From Agrobacterium sp. RAC06 (GTDB lineage: Bacteria; Pseudomonadota; Alphaproteobacteria; Rhizobiales; Rhizobiaceae): a stretch of 64,000 nucleotides of DNA. The stretch is taken from positions 4,465,501-4,529,500 of the forward strand of contig NZ_CP016499.1 of the NCBI RefSeq assembly GCF_001713475.1. Reading direction: 5' to 3'. Of the stretch, positions 15,614-23,757 are shown piece after piece. How positions within the stretch are numbered: the first letter of the stretch is position 1; the number at the start of each line of letters is the position of its first letter. The notes below the pieces were generated by a model, which searched no databases, was not told the DNA's origin, and saw nothing but the letters and a program-made list of their open reading frames with translations. The position numbers and the translations under genes are program-made.

Positions 15614-16045
15614 ATGACACTCACCCTTCCCGACCTCGCCAAGAAGATGCAGAAGATCGACTTCTGCATGATGATCACCAAGTCCGAATTCGGCGCCATC
15701 GCCAGTCGGCCGATGAGCAATAACGGCGATGTCGACTATGACGGCGACAGCTACTTCTTCTCCTATACCGACACCCGCAAGATCCGTGAACTGACCGCCG
15801 ATCCGACCGTGTCCCTCACCTTCACTGCGCCGCCCAGCCTGCTCGGCAAGCCTGGCATCTTCGTCGCCGTCTCCGGGCGCGGCAGCCTGATTGCCGACAA
15901 GGCCGTCTTCGAGGCGCATTGGACCAAGGATCTCGATCGCTGGTTCCCTGAAGGTATCGACACACCGGGCCTCGTGATGATCAAGGTGCATGCCGAGAAC
16001 ATCCAGTATTGGGATGGCGAGGACAACGGCGTGATCCGCGTCTGA
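15614..16045 (+). CDS. Pyridoxamine 5'-phosphate oxidase-fold protein (general stress protein 26-like)
   Basis: A 143-residue cytoplasmic protein of the PNPOx-like FMN-binding split-barrel family, general-stress-protein-26 type. The sequence runs LAKKMQKIDFCMMIT, GAIASRPMSNNGDVDYDG, FFSYTDTRKIRELTADPTVSLTF, VAVSGRGSLI and KDLDRWFPEGIDTP. These are the classic blocks of that group. Such proteins bind FMN or FAD, and their reductase or stress role is poorly defined. It stands alone with its own strong terminator. Confidence 0.85.
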   Translation: MTLTLPDLAKKMQKIDFCMMITKSEFGAIASRPMSNNGDVDYDGDSYFFSYTDTRKIRELTADPTVSLTFTAPPSLLGKPGIFVAVSGRGSLIADKAVFEAHWTKDLDRWFPEGIDTPGLVMIKVHAENIQYWDGEDNGVIRV

Positions 16046-16064
16046 TCTCCAGGTCCGTCAGCTG

Positions 16065-16102
16065 CGAGATGGGGCGTCGACTGTAGTCGGTGCCCCATCT
16101 CG
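16065..16102 (+). terminator. Long hairpin terminator after the PNPOx-like gene
   Basis: A perfect 11-bp stem CGAGATGGGGC/GCCCCATCTCG encloses a smaller hairpin (CGACT/AGTCG). It begins 19 bases after the stop. Confidence 0.75.
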
Positions 16103-16273
16103 TTCCCGACGCGACATCCTCTCTGCCCATCCCGCCGCGATCAGACGGATTTTGCAGTGCAAACGGGTCGTGCGTCTCTTGCAGAATGTCGCAGACAGGC
16201 TGCAATTGTCTTTGCCCGCCTCTTAAGATCGGCACTACATCATCCACTCCCAGACATCAGGGTTCACAAGGCT

Positions 16274-18835
16274 ATGGCAGAGTTTCCGACCAAGGCGAAA
16301 GTCGTCATCATCGGTCTAGGCGGCATCGTCGGCGCGTCGATCGCGCATCATCTCATCGAGCGCGGCTGGGACGATATCGTCGGCATCGACAAGTCGGGCA
16401 TTCCGACCGATATCGGCTCGACCGCGCATGCCTCGGACTTCTGCTACACCACGTCCCACGACTATCTCTCGGTCTGGACCACCCAGTATTCGATCGATTT
16501 CTTCGAGAAGATGGGCCATTACGCCCGCATCGGTGGCCTCGAAGTTGCCCGCACCGGCGATGACATCTGGATGGAAGAGATCAAGCGCAAGCTGTCGTCG
16601 GCCAAGGCGTTCGGCACCCGCGCGCATTATGTTTCGCCGGCTGAAATCAAGGCACTCTTCCCGCTGATCGAGGAAGACCAGGTCATGGGTGGCATGTTCG
16701 ACCCGGATGCCGGCCTCGTCATTCCGCGCTCCCAGACCGTTGCCGGCAAGCTTGTCGATGCGGCGGAACAATCCGGCAAGCTCAAGTCCTTTGCCAATAC
16801 GCCGGCCCAGTCCCTCATCGTCGAGGGTGGTCGCATCAAGGGCGTCGTCACCCATCGCGGCACGATCATGGCCGATCACGTCGTGGTCTGCGCCGGTCTC
16901 TGGGGCCGCCTGATTGCCGAAATGGTCGGTGAGGATCTGCCGGTCATGCCGGTCGACCATCCGCTCACCTTCTTCGGCCCCTATAACGAGTTCGAAGGCA
17001 CCGGCAAGGACATCGGCTATCCGCTGCTCCGCGACCAGGGCAACTCCGCCTATATGCGCGACACCGGCGACCCGAAGACGTCTGAAGGCGGCCAAATCGA
17101 ATGGGGTTATTACGAGCAGCACAATCCGCGCATGTGCCATCCGCGCGAGCTCCTCGAAAAGCACGAGGCGCGCCTCTCGCCCTCGCAGCGCGACCTCGAC
17201 ATGGAGCAGATCATCGAGCCGCTCGAGCGCGCCATGGAGCTCACCCCGATCCTCGGCGAACTCGGCTATAACGAGAGCCATTCGTTCAACGGCCTCCTGC
17301 AGGTCTCCGCTGCCGGCGGCCCGTCCTGCGGCGAAAGCCAGAAGGTGCGCGGCCTCTGGTACTGCGTCGCCATCTGGGTCAAGGACGGCCCGGGTTATGG
17401 CAAGCTGATCGCCGACTGGATGACCGACGGTCGCACCGAGATCGACCACAATTCGATCGATTACGCCCGTTTCTATCCGCACCAGCTGACCGAAGACTTC
17501 ATCGCCGGCCGCTGCTACGAGGCCGCCCAGAAGATCTATTTCCCCGCGGTTCACACCCGCGAACCCTATGCATCCGGTCGCGGCGCCAAGCGCTCGCCGA
17601 TGTATGAGCGCGAAGTCGAGCTCGGCGGCTACTTCATGGAACTCGGCGGCTGGGAGCGTGCGCATGGCTACGCCGCCAACGAGCACCTGCTGGAGAAATA
17701 TGGTGATCGCGTTCCGGTCCGCGCAAACGAATGGGACAACCGCCACTTCTGGCGCGTCTCGAATGCCGAACATCTGGCGATGAGCGAGGATTGCGGCATC
17801 GTCAACTTGAGCCACTTCCACATGGTCGACATCGAAGGTCCTGACCATGTCGAGCTCCTGGAATGGCTCTGCGCCGCGAAGATCGGCGGTGACGGCAATA
17901 TCGGCAAGGGCATCTACACCCACTTCCTCGACGACGAGGGCATGGTGCGCGCCGACTTCACCGTCTTCCGCCTCGCCGACCGCTGCCGCCTGGTCAACGG
18001 CGCCGATGCCGGCCCGCGCGACTTCCACTATATGAAGCGCGTGGCGCAAGATCGTGGCCTCGATGTCACCATCACCGACACCTCGGAAAAATACATCACC
18101 ATCGGCATCTGGGGCCCGAACGCCCGCGTGACGCTGAAAAAGGCCGTGGCCGACCCGGCTGGTCTGGACCCCGAAAACTTCCCCTTCGCCGCGATCAAGC
18201 AAATCGAAATCGCCGGCAAGCCGGTCACCGCCTTCCGCATCTCCTATGTCGGCGAGCAGGGCTGGGAACTGCACATGAAATACGAGGACGGCCTCACTGT
18301 GTGGGATGCCCTTCGTGCGACGGGTGTGATGGCCTTCGGCGTCGAGACCTATGCCAACTCGCGGCGTATGGAAAAGAGCCTGCGCCTGCAGAACGGCGAC
18401 CTGCTTACCCAGTACAACCTGATCGAAGCCGATCTCGCCCGTCCCAAGGTCAAGGAAGCCGATTTCCGCGGCAAGGCCAAACATCTCGAATACAAGGCCC
18501 GCGATAAGCAGCCGGCGATGCTCTGCACGCTCGTGATGACCGACAATGTCGACAAGTCAGGCACCGCCCGCTACCCGGTCGGTTCGATGCCGGTGATGGA
18601 CCCCGCTACCGGCGAAGTCCTGATCGACAGCCTCGGACGGCGCTCCTACACGACGTCTGTGGCCTTTGGCCCGACGATCGGCAAGAACATCGCGCTGGCC
18701 TATCTGCCGGCGGACTATTGCGAGGTGGGGCGGAAGCTGAATGTGGAATACTTCGCCGAGAGCTTCCCGGTCGAGGTCGCGGCGGTGGGGTATAAGCCGC
18801 TGTATGATCCGGAGAACTTGAAGCCGCGCAGCTGA
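16274..18835 (+). CDS. FAD-dependent dimethylglycine/sarcosine dehydrogenase-like enzyme with GcvT domain
   Basis: An 853-residue two-module enzyme. Residues 1-380 are an amino-acid oxidase-type FAD domain beginning VVIIGLGGIVGASIAHHLIE, with VVVCAGLWGR further on. The middle linker domain is of the FAO_M type. The last 420 residues are a GcvT-like tetrahydrofolate-binding aminomethyltransferase domain (CGIVNLSHFHMVDIEGPDH, ISYVGEQGWELH, FGVETYANSRRMEKSLRL) with its C-terminal beta barrel. Relatives oxidatively demethylate dimethylglycine, sarcosine or related methylated amines and pass the one-carbon unit to tetrahydrofolate. The exact substrate is not clear. ATG 16274 is preferred over 16157. 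A strong terminator follows and no cotranscribed gene is seen. Confidence 0.88.
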   Translation: MAEFPTKAKVVIIGLGGIVGASIAHHLIERGWDDIVGIDKSGIPTDIGSTAHASDFCYTTSHDYLSVWTTQYSIDFFEKMGHYARIGGLEVARTGDDIWMEEIKRKLSSAKAFGTRAHYVSPAEIKALFPLIEEDQVMGGMFDPDAGLVIPRSQTVAGKLVDAAEQSGKLKSFANTPAQSLIVEGGRIKGVVTHRGTIMADHVVVCAGLWGRLIAEMVGEDLPVMPVDHPLTFFGPYNEFEGTGKDIGYPLLRDQGNSAYMRDTGDPKTSEGGQIEWGYYEQHNPRMCHPRELLEKHEARLSPSQRDLDMEQIIEPLERAMELTPILGELGYNESHSFNGLLQVSAAGGPSCGESQKVRGLWYCVAIWVKDGPGYGKLIADWMTDGRTEIDHNSIDYARFYPHQLTEDFIAGRCYEAAQKIYFPAVHTREPYASGRGAKRSPMYEREVELGGYFMELGGWERAHGYAANEHLLEKYGDRVPVRANEWDNRHFWRVSNAEHLAMSEDCGIVNLSHFHMVDIEGPDHVELLEWLCAAKIGGDGNIGKGIYTHFLDDEGMVRADFTVFRLADRCRLVNGADAGPRDFHYMKRVAQDRGLDVTITDTSEKYITIGIWGPNARVTLKKAVADPAGLDPENFPFAAIKQIEIAGKPVTAFRISYVGEQGWELHMKYEDGLTVWDALRATGVMAFGVETYANSRRMEKSLRLQNGDLLTQYNLIEADLARPKVKEADFRGKAKHLEYKARDKQPAMLCTLVMTDNVDKSGTARYPVGSMPVMDPATGEVLIDSLGRRSYTTSVAFGPTIGKNIALAYLPADYCEVGRKLNVEYFAESFPVEVAAVGYKPLYDPENLKPRS

Positions 18836-18865
18836 GGGCAGGGCGGTTTGTTCAGGGGGGAATGG

Positions 18866-18896
18866 ACCCGTCGGTTGGGAGACCGGCGGGTTTTTT
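18866..18896 (+). terminator. Strong intrinsic terminator after the dehydrogenase gene
   Basis: A 10-bp stem ACCCGTCGGT/ACCGGCGGGT (one T-G pair) with a 6-base loop is followed by TTTTTT. It marks the left border of the foreign-looking OLD nuclease gene. Confidence 0.92.
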
Positions 18897-18909
18897 GTCG
18901 GGGCTTTGG

Positions 18910-20691
18910 TCACTCAATTTGCATTTTGCCGAATTCAGCGAGTTTGCGCACGAGCTCTTGCATGTCGTCAGGTACCTCACCGACGTGCATTGCATCAATG
19001 ATCGCATTTGCTGTTACGCTCACTGAAAAGTTGTCAGAGAGATATTTGTTGACTGCGCTAAGCGCGTCTTTAGCTGGAACGAGTCTGTGCCAAGCATTCT
19101 TGTCTTTCCATTGTTCTTCAAATTCTTTTAGAAGTTGTTCATGGACAGTAGCTTGATGTCGTCCCGACGGGTTCTCCTTTTCGAAACGGCTCCGGAAGTC
19201 AAGGTATTGGGCTGATACGTAAGTTTTGCGCTCGTCACAAAACGATGAAAGTACTGCGCCAACATCCAAACGCTCCGAGTCTCGCATTGCGTTCCCGGAA
19301 CGCTTTGCATGTTCCGCAAGTCGGTGGCGTGCGGCGCGCTCTATAGCGGTCGCATGGAGGACATAGCTCTCGATTTCTTTGCAGTTGTGCAATACCGCTA
19401 AGTCGCAGAATTCCATGCACTTCTCGGTTATGTGTGCACACTCGTCTGCGCTCCGATAGTCTTTGTCCAATATGGCGGCCGCTCGGATCCTGCCGCCAAG
19501 CGTTGCTTCCATGCCTGCCTTGAGATTGCGGATTCTCTCTGGATTGAAGCCATCCACGGGTACAACAGCAAAATCACGTCTATTCCCAACCGACTCTGCA
19601 CCAAGTTTACGCGCGAAACGTCCTAGGATCTGGAAGTCTTTGCCTTCCACGAACAGCACCCTTCGTGTCTTGGCTAATTGTGTTAGAACAGGATTCAAAC
19701 TTGACCCTATGACCGAAAATACGCTCGTTAGTTGTCCGGGGTCTTTTATGCGCCGAGCTGCGGCTTTCCCCTTGGCGACCAAAAGAATGTCGTTGGCTTC
19801 CGCCTCTGTGATCATCTCCGTCGAGTGTGTTGCGAGTAGTATATCTGGCCCAATGGATTTCAATATTTCTAATAACTGCCTCTGCAGTTCCGCATGAAGG
19901 TAAATGTCTGGCTCATCGATGAGGAAAAGTGAAACGTCCTTTGATTGTATAATGTGGGTTAGCATCTGGCACCAAACTTGGAATCCGAAGCCTGCCCAAA
20001 ACAGCTCTCGAGGTTTCCGTTCTTCGGGGCAGTACATATGAAGTCGCGGCTTTTGATGGGTCCTGTCAATTTCTGGTGGATTGATGTCCATCCCTGGCCA
20101 CGTTTGTCGAAGTAAATCTCTAAACTCCTCAAATCGTTCTGGGTAATGGTGCCATATATTGCGAAAATTTCGCGCCGCTGTGTAGCTGAATAGCGCTAGG
20201 CGTGCGGCTTCCTTCTCGTATAGCTGTTCGTGGTGGTCTACAGGGCCAAGAATTGGAACAAAACCAATTGGGCAGTTAAATTGCTTCGGGAAATTTGTGG
20301 GAGATCCGTAGGGCTTGCCCTGGGCGTCGGGTATCAACAAGCATACACCCTGTTCAGGAAAGTATAACGTTAAAGCGTTTCCGTTGGATAATTGAAATGT
20401 AACTGTTGCTGCCTCATCATCATCATAATTGTAAAAAATGTTCTCTTCAGCCACGGATATTGTCGAAAGCTCTATGTCGTACCCTAGAGTCAGACCGCCG
20501 GGGCCCTTCACGGCTGTCGCCTTTCGGGCATTCGCTTTGCGCATCGCTGCCGCAAGTATACGGAAGGCCGCTAGTATCGTGGATTTCCCAGCGTTATTCG
20601 GGCCCACCAGTATATTGAAGTGCCCAAGTTTCAGCGTAAATCGTTTGAATGCTTTGAAACGGACGAAGTCAACTTGCGTGAACTGATGCAT
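18910..20691 (-). CDS. OLD-family ATP-dependent endonuclease (AAA ATPase plus TOPRIM)
   Basis: A 593-residue protein that starts with an ABC/SMC-like ATPase: Walker A VGPNNAGKST near residue 30 and Walker B SLFLIDEPDIYLH near 255, followed by a switch histidine in LATHSTEM. The C-terminal half has the TOPRIM nuclease marks: a glutamate in RVLFVEGKDFQIL near 345 and the acidic pair in AAILDKDYRSADE. This is the single-gene OLD layout, related to the P2 Old exclusion protein and to Gabija GajA. No GajB-like helicase is next to it. A role in phage defence is likely but inferred. The gene is markedly more A+T-rich than its neighbours and lies isolated between a terminator and a repeat-rich stretch, which suggests acquisition by transfer. 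Confidence 0.85.
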   Translation of the reverse strand: MHQFTQVDFVRFKAFKRFTLKLGHFNILVGPNNAGKSTILAAFRILAAAMRKANARKATAVKGPGGLTLGYDIELSTISVAEENIFYNYDDDEAATVTFQLSNGNALTLYFPEQGVCLLIPDAQGKPYGSPTNFPKQFNCPIGFVPILGPVDHHEQLYEKEAARLALFSYTAARNFRNIWHHYPERFEEFRDLLRQTWPGMDINPPEIDRTHQKPRLHMYCPEERKPRELFWAGFGFQVWCQMLTHIIQSKDVSLFLIDEPDIYLHAELQRQLLEILKSIGPDILLATHSTEMITEAEANDILLVAKGKAAARRIKDPGQLTSVFSVIGSSLNPVLTQLAKTRRVLFVEGKDFQILGRFARKLGAESVGNRRDFAVVPVDGFNPERIRNLKAGMEATLGGRIRAAAILDKDYRSADECAHITEKCMEFCDLAVLHNCKEIESYVLHATAIERAARHRLAEHAKRSGNAMRDSERLDVGAVLSSFCDERKTYVSAQYLDFRSRFEKENPSGRHQATVHEQLLKEFEEQWKDKNAWHRLVPAKDALSAVNKYLSDNFSVSVTANAIIDAMHVGEVPDDMQELVRKLAEFGKMQIE

Positions 20692-20902
20692 GTTTGAGCC
20701 ACAGTTTGTTGCATTATCCGTCGAAGGTAGTCGATGCTCGATCTGACGACAACCTGCGGGCGTTGGATTCGAGTGACGTATCGAACCTGGAAATAGCGCA
20801 AATCTTCACTTCGTTCCCAAGTTGGTGCGGCCCAAGGCTTCAAGCTCCGTGGTTTGCCTATCAAGGAAGGACGGCTAGGGGCGGCCCTACCTCCCCCCAT
20901 GC

Positions 20903-20963
20903 GGGGGAGGACGGAAAATCGAAGGCTTAGGCGAGCGTAAGTCGCCTAAACTTCAGATTTTCC
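20903..20963 (+). repeat. Diverged copy of a palindromic intergenic element
   Basis: A 61-base palindromic element with core TAGGCGAGCGTAAGTCGCCTA between GGAAAATC and GATTTTCC arms. It resembles the two closely matching elements at 21011 and 22035 and runs in the same orientation as the latter. Confidence 0.65.
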
Positions 20964-21010
20964 TGGAGAGGGGCACAGTTTCGTTGGTACTGACATCACC
21001 GAGCCCCCCT

Positions 21011-21074
21011 CTTGCGATTTCAGATGTTTAGGCGGCTTGCGCTCGCCTAATTCATCGAAATCGCTTTCTCCCCC
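21011..21074 (-). repeat. Palindromic intergenic element, copy A (inverted relative to copy B)
   Basis: A 64-base element. Its reverse complement is almost identical to 22035-22098, including the arms CGATTTC/GAAATCG and the core TTAGGCGAGCGCAAGCCGCCTAA. Both copies run on into pyrimidine-rich or purine-rich flanks (runs of C or G). The core is self-complementary and would fold as RNA or cruciform DNA. Copies A and B bracket about 0.96 kb of DNA. Confidence 0.85.
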
Positions 21075-21132
21075 GCAAGGGGGGAGATAGGCGTCGCGCA
21101 AGACGCCATTGCCCCTTATCCCAATCACTTCA

Positions 21133-21244
21133 GCCCCTCATCCGCCCTTCGGGCACCTTCTCCCCGCATGCGGGGAGAAGGCCAGAACGGCCACCGCTTG
21201 CGCCTCCCTCTCCCCGCCTGCGGGGAGAGGGTAGGGTGAGGGGC
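21133..21244. repeat. Composite palindromic repeat of the common rhizobial type
   Basis: Outer arms GCCCCTCA (21133-21140) and TGAGGGGC (21237-21244) enclose two strong hairpins. One is the perfect 24-base palindrome 21157-21180 (CTTCTCCCCGCA and its complement) and the other is CCCTCTCCCCG/CGGGGAGAGGG at 21206-21231. From memory, elements with this wording (CCTCATCC...CTTCTCCCC) are scattered through Rhizobiales genomes between genes. Confidence 0.75.
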
Positions 21245-21364
21245 AAAGCCACAAACTCGGCATTTCCCGCAAAAAGGGGGATGAATCTCGAAAATCCCTC
21301 AACAAAATCAACAAAACAAATTTTTTTCATCCCCGCCCATTTCCCCTGTTTTACCCTAGTCCCC

Positions 21365-21910
21365 GTCCCGCCCTCGGATACACCTGACGATGCGATGTCA
21401 GGCGAGGCGGGGCCTGCGCCGGGGTGGCGTGCTCTCGCAGGCACAAATCCCCGGCCCGCTGCAACGGTCTCCCTCCGGACGAAGGGGTGGAAGTGATGGC
21501 GGACGGTCGGATGCCCGACGCCTGAAACCCCTGATCGGAAGGACGTGCCTCAGAGGCACACAGACAAGGCGCCAATGCTGTCGCGAACATCCAGACAGCG
21601 GGGCGAATAAAACGGCGGGGATGCGAGCCGAGGTCGATGACCAAGGCTTCATCCCCCGGGCGAGGGTCCCGGTCGGAATGGTGCACCATCCGGCGGGAAC
21701 CTCCCGGGCCACCGGCCAGGCTATGGCAGACATTCCCTTGGGAAGACGCTGCCAAAGCCGGACCCGCGCCCGGTCATTCCTCGGGACGCAAGTTCCAAGG
21801 ACCGTCGCCGCCTTGCCAGAGAGACGCATGCAGCGGGAATAGACGCCGAACGAGGCGCCGGAAGGAGCCACATAAACTACTTAGACAGGTTGCTTCTGGC
21901 GCCTCGTCCG
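21365..21910 (+). ncRNA. Candidate large structured RNA between inverted repeats
   Basis: No frame here looks like a real protein, yet the sequence is dense in local complementarity. From left to right: CCTGAC/GTCAGG (21383-21402); a possible H-type pseudoknot, GCCTGCG 21412-21418 with CGCAGGC 21436-21442 and CCGGGG 21419-21424 with CCCCGG 21449-21454; GTGCC/GGCAC (21545-21559); GCTGTC/GACAGC (near 21577-21599); a nested GGGGATG/CATCCCC stem with GAGCC/GGCTT inside (near 21617-21656); ATGGTGCACCAT inside CGGA/TCCG (near 21674-21692); GGCT/AGCC with TGGCAG/CTGCCA (near 21719-21758); CGGTC/GACCG; and a last 15-bp stem ACGAGGCGCC+GGAAG/CTTCT+GGCGCCTCGT (21850-21907). Several pairs are G-U only if the plus strand is transcribed, so I place it on plus. 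The family is unknown to me. Exact ends and promoter are not determined. Confidence 0.45.
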
Positions 21911-22034
21911 AGACAAGCATGACCGACCCGGAGGGAGTTGATCCCGACCGGTGGCCGAGCATGCGTATTTTGACAGTTCAGTTCCTGGAGGGGGGAGAGC
22001 GGGCCGCAAGCGCGGAGGCCATCTCCCCCTTGGT

Positions 22035-22098
22035 GGGGGAGAAAGCGATTTCGATGAATTAGGCGAGCGCAAGCCGCCTAAACATCTGAAATCGCAAG
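22035..22098 (+). repeat. Palindromic intergenic element, copy B
   Basis: A 64-base element matching copy A (21011-21074) in inverted orientation. On its left the hairpin TCTCCCCC/GGGGGAGA (22022-22042) overlaps its edge. Confidence 0.85.
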
Positions 22099-22145
22099 TG
22101 AGGGGGGCCGTTCGTCGTGCCACCATCACCGATCCCCTCACCAAC

Positions 22146-22190
22146 AAAATCTGAGGTTTAGCCCTGATCGGGCTAAGCCCTCGATTTTAT
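22146..22190. repeat. Related palindrome just upstream of the aldehyde dehydrogenase gene
   Basis: An imperfect palindrome with arms AAAATC/GATTTT, inner GAGG/CCTC and core TTTAGCCCTGATCGGGCTAA. It has the same general architecture as the elements at 20903, 21011 and 22035 but a different core. It could also end transcription coming from the left. Confidence 0.6.
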
Positions 22191-22300
22191 ATCCTCTCCC
22201 ACAAAGGGGAGAGGAGAATTCAAAAATCATTTGTTCTCCCTTGAACAAATGGGCGTAAACTGCCCATCTTGAGAGAGAAGAAAAACGAGAGGAAACCGCC

Positions 22301-23740
22301 ATGGACGGACAGGTGTCGCCGAAAGCAGAGATCGCGGATCCCGCAGCCCGCATCGCGTCTCTGCTCGCCGCGCAAAAGGCGGCCTGGGCGAAGGACGTGA
22401 CACCGGATCAAGCCACCCGCGACGATCGTCTCGCGCGGCTCGACCGGATGATCGAGGCCTGGCAGGAGCGTTTTGCCGCGGCGATTTCTGAGGATTTCGG
22501 CAATCGGCCCGCCGTCGTTACCACGCTCACCGACATCGTGCCGGTGCGGGCCGCGATCCGCCATGGGCGCAAACATCTGAAACGCTGGATGCGGCCGCGT
22601 CGCGTGTCGCTTGCCTGGACCGGTAAGCCGGCATCGGCGGTGATCCTGCGCCAGCCGCTTGGCGTGGTCGGGATCGTCGCCCCCTGGAACTATCCGCTCA
22701 ATCTGATGCTGTCGCCCTTGGTCGGCGCCCTTGCGGCCGGCAATCGGGCGATCCTGAAGCCGTCCGAGTTGACGCCTGCCTTTTCCGAGGTGCTGGCAAA
22801 AGCCATCTCCGAGACGTTCTCCGAGGACGAGGTGGCTGTCGTGACAGGCGGGCCGGATGTGGCGAGTGCCTTTACCGCTGCACCCTTCGACCACCTGATC
22901 TTCACCGGCTCGACTGCCGTCGGTCGCAAGGTGGCGGAAGCGGCGGCGAAGAACCTGACGCCTGTTACCCTCGAGCTCGGCGGCAAGTCACCCGCCATCC
23001 TCGACGCTTCAGTGCAGTTCGACAAGGCCGTGCCGCGCCTCGTCTGGGGCAAGCTTGTGAATTCCGGCCAGACCTGTGTGGCGCCCGATTATGCGCTGGT
23101 GCCGCGCGCGCGGGTTGCCGACTTCCTCGCCGCCGTGAAGGCGGAGGTTAACAGGCAATATCCTGGTCTGCCTGGCAATCCCGATTACACCACGATCATC
23201 AGCCCAAGGCATTTTGCGCGGCTCACCCGCCTCGTCGAGGAGGCGCGCGAGAAGGGCGCCGAGGTGGTCGAGCTAGGCGGTCCGCATGACGGCGAGGCCC
23301 GCGTGTTTTCGCCGGTGGCCGTGATCGGGGCGCCGGATGAGACCGCCGTCATGTCGGAAGAGATCTTCGGGCCGATCCTGCCGATCGTTGCCTATGACAC
23401 GCTGGACGAGGCGATTGCGTATATCAACCATCGCGACCGGCCGCTGGCGCTCTACTGGTTCGGCGACGACAAGCAGGCGCAGGAGCGCGTGCTTTCTGGC
23501 ACGATTGCCGGCGGCGTGACGGTCAATGACACGATCCTGCATCTCGCCCAGGACGATCTGCCCTTCGGTGGCGTCGGTGCGTCGGGCTACGGCGCCTATC
23601 ACGGCGAAGCGGGGTTCCTGGCGCTCAGCAAGGAGAAGCCGGTGCTGAAGCAGTCGGCGATCTCTGGCGTGAAGTTCCTCTATCCGCCTTATGGGCGGAT
23701 GGCGCAATGGATGCTGAAACTGCTCGGGCGCTTCGGCTGA
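22301..23740 (+). CDS. Aldehyde dehydrogenase, coniferyl-aldehyde dehydrogenase-like
   Basis: A 479-residue NAD(P)-dependent aldehyde dehydrogenase of the class 3 / coniferyl aldehyde (CalB) type, which oxidises aromatic or fatty aldehydes to acids. Visible are the cofactor and fold motif GVVGIVAPWNYPLNLML, FTGSTAVGRKV, the general base glutamate in TLELGGKSPAI and the catalytic cysteine in NSGQTCVAPDY. EEIFGPILPI and the C-terminal PFGGVGASGYG are also present. Length and the short C-terminus (ending in a hydrophobic YPPYGRMAQWMLKLL tail that may touch the membrane) fit the group. It starts downstream of the repeat-rich stretch; its ATG follows AGAGGAAACC. Substrate assignment is inference. 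Confidence 0.88.
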   Translation: MDGQVSPKAEIADPAARIASLLAAQKAAWAKDVTPDQATRDDRLARLDRMIEAWQERFAAAISEDFGNRPAVVTTLTDIVPVRAAIRHGRKHLKRWMRPRRVSLAWTGKPASAVILRQPLGVVGIVAPWNYPLNLMLSPLVGALAAGNRAILKPSELTPAFSEVLAKAISETFSEDEVAVVTGGPDVASAFTAAPFDHLIFTGSTAVGRKVAEAAAKNLTPVTLELGGKSPAILDASVQFDKAVPRLVWGKLVNSGQTCVAPDYALVPRARVADFLAAVKAEVNRQYPGLPGNPDYTTIISPRHFARLTRLVEEAREKGAEVVELGGPHDGEARVFSPVAVIGAPDETAVMSEEIFGPILPIVAYDTLDEAIAYINHRDRPLALYWFGDDKQAQERVLSGTIAGGVTVNDTILHLAQDDLPFGGVGASGYGAYHGEAGFLALSKEKPVLKQSAISGVKFLYPPYGRMAQWMLKLLGRFG

Positions 23741-23757
23741 CTGATCAGGCTTGTCGG

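Noticed and set aside
16316..18484. 722-codon open frame antisense to the dehydrogenase gene
   Set aside because: Arises from codon bias of the plus-strand gene; the residues are His/Asp/Arg-rich and lack any recognised motif.
21390..21871. Open frames of 150 codons (plus) and 157 codons (minus) in the structured gap
   Set aside because: Both are Arg/Pro/Cys-rich, have no recognised domain, and overlap each other and the hairpins. Long chance frames are common at this G+C level.
21365..21910. tmRNA, RNase P RNA or cobalamin riboswitch
   Set aside because: I looked for the tag-coding sequence, the GAGGAAAGTCC block and the GCCACTG box and found none of them.
20903..22190. CRISPR array
   Set aside because: The repeats are palindromic, few, differently oriented and unevenly spaced, with no cas genes.
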